From Rugalucina vietnamica (taxonomy: Eukaryota; Mollusca; Bivalvia; Lucinida; Lucinidae): a stretch of DNA of 64,000 bases. The stretch lies in contig OZ024872.1 of NCBI GenBank assembly GCA_964017185.1, positions 47,144,188 to 47,208,187 of the forward strand, in the 5' to 3' direction. Of the stretch, positions 56,178-64,000 are shown piece by piece. The stretch's first letter is position 1; every line of letters starts with the position of its first letter. The notes beneath the pieces are model-generated. The model made no database searches, was not told where the DNA came from, and saw only the letters and a list, made by a program, of their open reading frames with translations. The position numbers were made by a program, and so were the translations under genes.

Positions 56178-56639
56178 ATAGGCAAACGAAGCAGTGACAT
56201 GTTAAATATCCCCAAATTCCAAGTTAGACATGCGCGCCATCTTGAAAATCAGAAATTCCTGTTTTAAATCTCAACGCATAAAAACAGCATAAATAATGAT
56301 TTAATTGACTAAACCAGCCGTTCCAGCGAACCCTCAACATTGCGGCAACTCACAAAGCATAAAAACAAAGGTAACTAAATATTACCTAGAGAAAAACGCC
56401 CAAAGTTTCCACAAAAAGACAAACGTCTTTACACTACGAAAGCGTGAGCAAGAAGGAAGGAAACCGCGCGAATTTAATCACGTGATGCTAAAAATAACTC
56501 AAGCAAGGTCACAGGTAAAATCCAATACCAAAAATCTGAAACCGGCCTTCGACAAATTTTAACGGTCAAAGGGAAACAACTTTTGCTGAAGTACAAAGTA
56601 CCTCCTATAAAGGTAACATACATTTGATATTACTCACTG

Positions 56640-58184
56640 TCAACCAATGCGTTCCCTTGGTACTATGACTCCTATTGATTATTTGGATGAAAACTTAAGA
56701 AGGGAAATTAAAGCTGATATAAGGAAGCAGCATGACCTTTATGTCAATAACTTGGTAGGGGACGTTAAGGCTAATCCCAGGGATTTTTATTGGTATATCA
56801 ATAGTCAGAGGAAAGCTACCCAAGGCATTCCCCCTTTGAAAAAGAAAAATGGAAGTGGTATTGCTCAATCAGATTTCGAAAAAGCAGAAGAATTTAATGG
56901 ACAGTTCACAGATGTATTCACCAAAACGGTACACACCCAAGTCCCACTTCTGGATAGGTCGGCCCCATTCATGGATGAAATTGTTGTTACAAAGGAAGGA
57001 GTAACAAAACTCCTTAAAGGTCTGAACCCATCTAAAGCCTTAGGACCTGATGAACTCCATCCTAGAGTCCTAAAAGAATTGGCAAAAGAATTAGGACCTG
57101 TATTTGCACATCTCTTCCAGCAGTCAATCAATACGGGTGAAATCCCCAAGGAATGGTCACTTGCTAATATTTGTCCACTTTTCAAGAAAGGTGACAGGTC
57201 CCTTGCTTGTAATTACCGCCCAGTATCTTTGACTTGTATTCCTTGCAAACTTCTAGAACATATTGTCTGCTCAAATATCATGGGTCATCTTGACCAGTAT
57301 AATCTTTTGTCGGACAAACAACATGCATTCAGGAAATGGCATAGTTGTGAAACTCAGTTGATTACAGTAATAAATGATAAATGGGGCATGAGATTTCAAC
57401 CTGTCAAATGCAACATGATGCAGCTGACAAATAAGCGGATAAATAAAATTGAGGCCTCGTACACCCTCGAGGGAACGGTATTGGAAAATGTTGATAGCAT
57501 TAAATATCTAGGTGTAACAATTACAAATGACCTCAAGTGGAATACCCATATCAATAATATCTGTACTAAAGCCAACAGAACACTTGGATTCTTGAGGAGA
57601 AACTTATTTTCTTGCCCCCAAGATGTTAAAGAAGCAGCTTATAAAGGACTGGTGCACCCAGTCCTGGAATATGGAAGTTCTGTTTGGGATCCCCATACTA
57701 AATGCCTCCAGGAGGAATTGGAGAAGGTACAGAATCGTGCCGCTAGATTTGTAACTAGGAATTATACTTTCGAGGAAGGTAGTATGACTGGCATTCTTGA
57801 ACAACTCAAATGGGAATCTCTCAAGAAAAGGAGGACGAATAATCGACTTATATTACTATACAAAAGTCTGAAGGGTAAAGCCAGAATACCTACAGATGAC
57901 CTTATCCCAAAGACTAGGCGTTGTAGAAATAGCCACTCCAAGGCATTTCAGCTTCCATCTGCTAGTATAGAGGCCTATAAATGTAGTTTCTTTCCCCAGA
58001 CTATCAGGGACTGGAATGACCTCCCTGACTCTCTGTTTTCTACTGCTGAAATGTCAGATGATTGTGTGTCCAAGTTCGCTTCACTCGTGCGTTCAAGGGA
58101 CTAATTTCTCCCCCATCCGAACCCCCTGGTAAAATAATGTCATTTGGCGTGTCACCAGTAAACTATTCAGATTCAGATTCAGAT
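56640..58184 (+). pseudogene. CR1/jockey-like LINE RT with in-frame internal deletion
   Basis: A 485-codon open frame (56647-58104) matches the RT half of a LINE: LLKGLNPSKALGPDELHP, FKKGDRSLACNYRPVSLT and HAFRKWHSCETQL. It jumps at about 57375 straight to DKWGMRFQPVKCNMM, then YLGVTITNDLKWNTHI and LEYGSSVWDPHT. The palm with the FSKAFD and FADD catalytic boxes is gone, yet the frame stays open. It is 5' truncated. The tail after the stop has ATTCAG repeats (58160-58184), as in CR1-type 3' ends. It cannot encode active RT. Confidence 0.85.
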
Positions 58185-58189
58185 TAATG

Positions 58190-59700
58190 CCGTTGAAAGT
58201 CGAGCTCACGACTGGAACCCTTCCAAGTCTGTAAATTGAAATTGGAGTAAATTCATGGCGCTGTCTATTATGGTATCATTCATCCATCCTGACCGTTTTT
58301 GTATTAGATTTCTGTCATTCACATTAAGTTGTGGAATAGTTTCTGTTTATCTGCCGGTACCCAAACTTCTGGGCTGTACCGTACACAGGTACATCTTTTA
58401 AGAGCTCATTGGATCTTGTTGTTGACGACATTAAGTTTATGAATGAATACTCCGGCTCTTCTGTATTTACAGGTGACTGGTGTAGGTGTTCCGTTTGCTG
58501 TTCCGTTTGCTGTTCCTTGTTTTAGTAAATGCCTCCTAATGTCTGATAATGTTTTTTTCGCAGATATTTTGCAACTGTTTAAATGTAGATGCACATCTTT
58601 TATTTTTTTTTTTTTTTCAGTAAACTGCTGTTGTTTTAGAAGCACCATCCGAAGGTGTAAGATTTTTTATGTACAGTGATTTATGTTTGCATCATCTATG
58701 AAAACTATATGTATACTCGACACCGAAAGTCACTTTACACTTTTCATTTCTAAATATATTTTAATTCGTTTTGAATTGTAACAAAGTATCTATTGGAGTG
58801 TGTCTCTAACATGTGTCCGAGCATAATGCATGTAACTCAATCCACATGCGAGTTATCTGTGCTTTTATTACATGCAAAAAATTGGCATTTCCCCACCAAA
58901 TCAAAGGTAGCCAGAATATTTTAACACACTGTGCCAAGAACCACTTATTGTTCTTCAAAAATACTGCCGGACATTTTAGCTCAGACATTTGGTTAGGTTT
59001 TTATAGGCTGTTAAAATTGCTATGCATCGAAATAACTCCCTTTGATATAAACCAATAGTAAACTTAAACCATTTCTGAAAGTTTTTTCTTTAATCGTACC
59101 GAACTTTTTTGCATTGCGAATCGTTGGGGCCTCAATTGAAATGTGTGGCAACATTGGCTGTTGAAACAATTACCATCGGTTCGAAAGAAAAACAGAAAAC
59201 AATCTGTAATTGGATTTTCCATTGAAACCATTGTTAAAGTCGCAAAATGGGCCTTAAATTGGACCTGAAAACATCACTCAAGTTTGCTGTTCGAGCAGGA
59301 ATATATTCATTTGAACTTCAATAAGCAATACAGTAACATCTCTTAAACACTTTGTCTTCAAACTTTAAAATTGTTACTTGACAAAACTACAGTAACACAT
59401 CAAAAGTGATGCGATTTGAAAAAAAAAAAAAACTTTATTTTGACCCCTTACATGTTTCATAGGGGCGTGTGACAGCATTCTGTAACTAAAAATCCATAAA
59501 GTTTCGCCTACCAAATGTGTCATTGATCGGACATAAGTACATGTCAAACATTTTATAAATATTGCACACCTTTACCCGAAAAAAAAACTATCTACAAAAA
59601 CAGTGTAAAGTTACTTTTGACTTTGAGTATATTTTTTGAAGGTGGATGTTGGCAACCATGTTGTTTAAAAAGCTGCAGTCTCTTTAAATGCACCCTTTCA
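58190..59700. other. Intergenic, no gene seen
   Basis: AT-rich text with short direct repeats TTCCGTTTGCTG (58485-58515) and small homopolymers. No ORF with recognisable homology. Confidence 0.5.
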
Positions 59701-59739
59701 ATATGAGGGAATTAAACACACAAATCTGCTACAATAGGA

Positions 59740-60015
59740 TTAACACAGCCTGGTCATATCAACACTCTGAGGATCACATTCCAATCCCGGGAATAGGTAC
59801 ACCATCCGTCACATCCTACCTGCACCCGCACTATCTGCTTCAGCCTCTCCACTGTAGCCACCCGAATATCGTGGAAAGCAGGACACCGTGTCATCAAATG
59901 ATTGATGACCTCATCTTTAAGGCGACACAACTGACATGTTGATTGTTCCATCACTAAACGAATGTCTAATTGATTGCAGTATGTACACGCCCGTGAGAAC
60001 TCTAGCCTTAATTAC
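59740..60015 (-). pseudogene. LINE C-terminal fragment (zinc motif)
   Basis: Reads RVLTGVYILQSI in one frame, then CQLCRLKDEVINHLMTRCPAF in another. This is the C-terminal CCHC-like motif of a LINE ORF2 related in style to the PHD-finger LINE near 15960. A frameshift separates the parts. Confidence 0.7.
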
Positions 60016-60354
60016 ACTTTTCTTTTCTAACCTCTGCCTCTGAATCAACACTGATCCTTACTAGGTGAGTTAACCCAATTTTCAGTGTACTTGAATTCAG
60101 GTATCGAAGCGTTTTCTTGGATTTTATGTCCGTAACATATAATTTTGTCCTGAATGACTCTTTCATTTTTATATGTATGTTTCCATTTCAGTTTACTATT
60201 AAAGATTAGATATTAGAATTTGGCCTATGCTCGGCAACTGGTACTTTTCCAAACTGTGGATTTTGTTAAAACAGCAGACCAACTGCCATTGAACCACGTC
60301 TGGAAGACATTGATTTTCATTAGTGAGCACAGAGTGTAACGAGCTTCACATTCG

Positions 60355-60540
60355 TAACAAGTTCGGGTAACCGAGTGGCCGCCTATTGGGAAATAGCTGC
60401 TCACTCGACTTACGATATGTTTTCTATGTTTTTACCTAATTGTCAACTTAGTTTTTTCCCACCTCGGTTTTTGGGGTGGGAATTTCTTTCTGATCGCTCC
60501 TGTTCCTGATCGTTGCCTACTTGTACTTTATTAATTGTCT
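60355..60540 (-). repeat. Repeat family E, terminal segment
   Basis: Reverse-complement copy of the ~185-bp family E end, from GAGTGGCCGCCTATTGGG to TTGCCTACTTGTACTT. It is the same segment length as the fragment in the LINE at 19905. Confidence 0.75.
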
Positions 60541-60719
60541 TTTATTGTCTTCAATTGGCAACGGACCAAGTAACAGATGCAGAATCTGTGTTTTTCGGGA
60601 GAGACTTATCTGTCTCTAAATGTTCTTTTGACCTTTAGTACAGATAATGGAGATATTGGATTTCACTTCTTCAAGTCATTAGTAATCTAGATGTTTAATG
60701 CTATCAACATTTTCAAATA

Positions 60720-61140
60720 CTGTACACTCGAGGGTGTAGGAGGCCTCAATTCTATTTACCCGTTCATTTGTCAGCTGCATCATGTTGCATGTTGAAATCG
60801 TATGCCCCATTTTCGGGCCCAGCTCCCTAAAAGGTCAATGTCTTTCTGAAGTTTCAGTGTATCTTCTACTGTTTTAATTTCCCGGTAACCAGCAAAAAGC
60901 CTGATTTGAGAGTCAATGCCAACGGATATGCCATTTATGTACAAGGAGAACAACAATGGACCGAGAACGGTGCCCTGTGGGACACCAGACACAACAGGGG
61001 CCGGGGGTCCAGTCAGATTTAACACCATTAACTACTACCCTGAAGCACAGAAAAGCATTTGTCCATTCCAATGTCATTCCACTTTTAAGTTTCATCACTA
61101 TGAGGTGGCCTATACCAGCAAGTGATACCAGCTTGCAACA
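60720..61140 (-). pseudogene. CR1/jockey-like LINE RT fragment
   Basis: Contains SGVPQGTVLGPLLFSLYIN and then FAGYREI where FADD is expected, so a catalytic Asp is lost. It continues to WARKWGIRFQHATCNMMQ. It matches the family of the copy at 56640 and covers the part deleted there. Confidence 0.8.
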
Positions 61141-61705
61141 AAATGAGCGGTTTTATTCGTAAACACCTTAATCCAAACTGATTCGGACTTATTTTCAAAT
61201 TCTGTGACGGGCATGTGTGGGATATCCTTGTGGATAAGATACATGACACCACCACCATCAAGAGTTCTTACATTCCTGTACACACTGTAGTGTATACCAA
61301 GCTTTGCGCGATTCCATCAACGGAGTTTTGGAAACTTATGAGAGCCAGAGACTAATTTCCCTTCTGCCTCAGGTAAATTATTGTTAGGCATGAAACCGGT
61401 ATAGATTTACGACTTAGATTGAAAATTCAGAAGATTTTTAGAAGAGCCAAGTTGTTGTTGTTGTTTTAAATCCCTCCTCTGTCAGGAGAACCTCGTATAA
61501 AACGAGTAAAACCTTAAATGACAAATTTCTAAAATGCTAATATAAGTTCACTTTTTCAAAACTGTCAGGTTAAAAGCTAGTCTATCAACACCATTAGTAA
61601 AAACACTGTTCACAACACAATAAAATTGTTGATCCACAAAAGTGTAAAACGCCTTGGGCAATAAACAGGTGAATAAAGGTCACTATTGAATCCGTGATAA
61701 TTTTA

Positions 61706-63836
61706 GTCTAATTTACAGTTTCCTTTTGATGTTCTTTGTTCAGCCACGATTGAACAGACAAACTTATGCGAACTTCAATCCTCTTTCTGGTATGAAAGGC
61801 TACAATATTGTGATAACGTAACCTGAAAACCTCTAAAGCAGTGGGTCCAGACTGTATTCCAAATCTAGTTTTGAAAACTTGTGCTGTGGAACTCTCGGCA
61901 GGCCTTAGTACTATATTTCAGTGTTCAATTGACACCGGTACCCTTCCATCGGATTGGAGAGATGCTAACATAAGTCCTGTTTTCAAGAAGGGAGATAGAC
62001 ATTTAGCTGAAAATTACAGACCTGTTTCACTCACTTCAATATGTAAACTTCTTGAACATATCCTGTGTAGTCGAATTTTAAGACATTTTGAACATTACAA
62101 CGTATTAACGAAACTCAACCATGGATTCAGATCTGGGTTTTCAACTGAAACTCAACTACTAGTGACACTCCAGGACCTCCTGAAATCATTTGACAAAAAA
62201 ATTCAAATGGACGTTGTAATATTGGATTTTTCCAAAGCGTTTGATACCGTACCGCATGACAAATTGTTGTATAAAATGGAGCGGTACGGTATCCAAGGAA
62301 GTACACTTAAATGGTTGTCATCATTCTTGAAGGACAGAACTATGAAAGTAGTAGTTGAAGGCGAGGAGTCAAAAAGTGTTAAAGTTGAATCAGGTGTACC
62401 TCAAGGAACTGTTCTCGGCCCTCTCATGTTTTTATGTCATATAAATGATTTACCTGATTCGGTACAGTCACAAGTTAGACTTTTTGCAGATGATTGTCTG
62501 CTGTACAGACCAATTAAATCTTCAAAAGATCATGAACTTCTCCAAAATGACTTACGTGAATTGGAAAAATGGGCCTCAAGATGGGGAATGAGATTTAATG
62601 CCAAAAAATGTTATGTCATGAGTATCAGGAACACTTCCTCTCATTTTTACGAACTGAATAATACAATCCTACAGCAAGTTGCATCAAATCCTTATCTTGG
62701 ATTAACTTTATCTGAAGATCTTCAGTGGACCACTCACATTCAAAATATTACAAAAAAGGCAAATTCAACCTTAGGATTTCTCCGTCGAAACCTGAAAAAC
62801 TGTCCTGAAGAATGTCGAAAATTAGCCTATATTTCATTAGTACGTTCTACGCTTGAATATGGATCTTCAATATGGGACCCCTATCTTACAAAGGACATAA
62901 ACTCTCTTGAAAAAGTACAACGCCAAGCAGCGAGATTCATCAAAAAGGATTATAAATCCCGTGATGAAGGTTGTGTAACCAAGATGCTTAATGACTTAGA
63001 GCTGCCTAGTCTTCAACAACGCAGGGAATTTAACAAACTTGTGTTCCTGTTCAAAATCGCTGGGGGTATGGTGCCGGCCATTAACTCATGTGACTATCTC
63101 ACACCTCAAAAACCCAAAAGACGAATTAAAGCTAAAAATTTCAACGAATATCAGTGTACAAACTTAGTTGACAAAAACGTTACAAATAATTCTAGGTGCT
63201 TTGTGGTCGACAGTTTTGGAACATCTCAGTTCAGACATTCTTTCTTTATAGATAGTGTGATCAAGTGGAACCACATGCCAGACAGCATCGTGCATGCAGA
63301 GACAGTTGAGAGCTTTAAAGAAGCTCTCCTAGCACGCGACTAAATTTCGCGCTCTCTCTCCCGGAGTGAAATATACCAGTATTGGTCCTACTCCGAAGAA
63401 GATACAGATACAGACAGAACGTCACTGCTGGAGGTCCCACATAGCAAGTTGCACAGAAATTTGGCGACTCAAGCACTGGCTCATCAACATCATCGTAACT
63501 GTCAATCTCCGAACAGGATGAAATATTGTCCAGCTTGGTTTTAGGTGACTCCAAAACCTCTTGACTGGATTCCAGCTGTTTGGGTTCTGGGACTAATGTC
63601 CGGGATTCTACAGGCTTGGGTGCAGAGTTCTTCTTCTGGTACCGTTTGGTCCAGCGCCTCCTGTCTCTCCTGGCACGGGCAGGTGTTTTCTTTTTCTTAG
63701 AGGTGCTCCTTTCAGGAACGGCTTTTCCGGTATCCTGCGGCCTCTGAGTAAAGTTCACCTTGTCCTGATTTGACAGACAAAGAAAATTGGCCTGCCCCAC
63801 TTCGGGATAAAGTCTACGAAACGGGTTCATTTCCAT
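61706..63836 (-). pseudogene. Arg-rich ORF with MYND-like end, split by a LINE
   Basis: Starts at ATG 63836 (MEMNPFRRLYPEVGQANF), passes a basic region (KKKKTPARARRDRRRWTKRY) and an acidic Ser-rich linker to SPNFCATCYVGPPAVT near 63430. A LINE then interrupts it. Beyond the LINE at 61813 the same frame resumes as LSQYCSLSYQKED, a TGA where Trp is expected, then SSHKFVC and a stop at about 61706. The C-x2-C...YCS...HK..C pattern resembles a MYND zinc finger, but the middle Cys pair and one other Cys are absent. It is a degraded copy, perhaps a repeat-borne ORF rather than a host gene. Confidence 0.6.
61820..63410 (+). mobile_element. 5'-truncated CR1/jockey-like LINE with intact RT blocks
   Basis: The frame opens at the 5' junction with NLKTSKAVGPD and continues from 61841 to 63343 (500 codons) without a stop. 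It has FKKGDRHLAENYRPVSL, LDFSKAFDTVPHDKLLYK, SGVPQGTVLGPLMF, FADDCLLY, WGMRFNAKKC and LEYGSSIWDPY. The 3' end after the stop carries GATACAGATACAGACAG. AACGT lies at both junctions (61809-61813 and just after 63410), a probable target duplication. The endonuclease and the first RT block are missing, so it cannot move by itself. Confidence 0.85.
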
Positions 63837-64000
63837 TTTCTAAAACAGTGATCACTTTTAAAAACACAGGTGGTAAAAAATTATGCAGGTTAAAATCCAT
63901 TTTCATAAAATTTTATAAAATCCAGCGCGCTCGACGTGAACTTTTGACCGGAATACGTTTCGGCATTCCGTGATACCCGATCTAGTTAAAGGACGACGTT

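Larger units (their letters stand above)
52978..56618 (-). mobile_element. Compact non-autonomous LTR retrotransposon
   Basis: 5' LTR 56618-55369 and 3' LTR 54066-52978. They are about 1.09 kb once a MITE in the 5' copy is discounted, and differ by only about four substitutions and one indel by eye. Ends are TGT...ACA, flanked by TACA (52974-52977 and 56619-56622). A primer-binding-like TGGAGCCCCCAGTGAG follows the 5' LTR at 55366, and GGCCGGGGAAG precedes the 3' LTR. The internal part is only ~1.3 kb with no gag, protease, RT or integrase. An alternative 3' LTR start a dozen bases earlier (TGTGTAACAGGG) would fit the purine tract better. Confidence 0.8.

Noticed and set aside
52978-56618. 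Segmental tandem duplication of a host gene
   Set aside because: Direct repeats with TG...CA ends, TACA flanks, a primer-binding-like site and a purine tract fit LTRs better than a gene duplication.

Overview
This is eukaryotic DNA, most likely from a marine bivalve or another mollusc. It is AT-rich, the real genes are split by GT-AG introns, one gene is a ubiquitin-ribosomal protein S27a fusion, and most of the sequence is layered transposable elements. These include tRNA-headed SINEs, several non-LTR retrotransposon lineages, short terminal-inverted-repeat (TIR) elements, and long dispersed elements with tandem cores and end hairpins of a kind common in bivalve genomes. Species was not determined.

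Two host genes can be rebuilt exon by exon, both on the minus strand. The first (10845 to 3251) is a six-exon, 354-residue SLC35A-type nucleotide-sugar transporter. Its introns carry hAT-like, hairpin and SINE insertions. The second (43274 to 34459) is RPS27A, a 156-residue ubiquitin plus S27a precursor in four coding exons. Its 6.2-kb first intron holds a nested stack of repeats, including an array of palindromic AGGTCA/TGACCT sites at a 128-bp period.

The rest is mobile DNA. Regions: 1-3070, dispersed repeats; 3094-10845, transporter gene; 11733-14290, degenerate RTE-like LINE; 14425-15447, SINE and TIR element; 15477-22480, a PHD-finger LINE on the minus strand, broken twice by one repeat family; 23323-25331, 32675-34157 and 48704-50226, long elements with 450-bp cores; 28382-32441, a 4.06-kb element with TIRs near 0.88 kb; 34447-43283, RPS27A; 43738-48497, more TIR elements; 50617-51063, first exon of a BED-finger hAT-transposase-like gene; 52500-56622, a Ulp1-protease/PHD fragment beside a compact young LTR element; 56640-63410, CR1/jockey-like LINE copies, one of which interrupts an Arg-rich ORF with a MYND-like end.

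The most notable structures are: (i) dispersed elements in which end modules and tandem cores are exchanged between families, every core carrying nuclear-receptor half-sites; (ii) a six-copy MITE family whose inner hairpin changes sequence but keeps pairing; (iii) the compact LTR element with a 381-codon acidic ORF that starts inside its LTR; and (iv) the giant-TIR element. No bacterial system, CRISPR array, rRNA or free-standing tRNA gene was seen.
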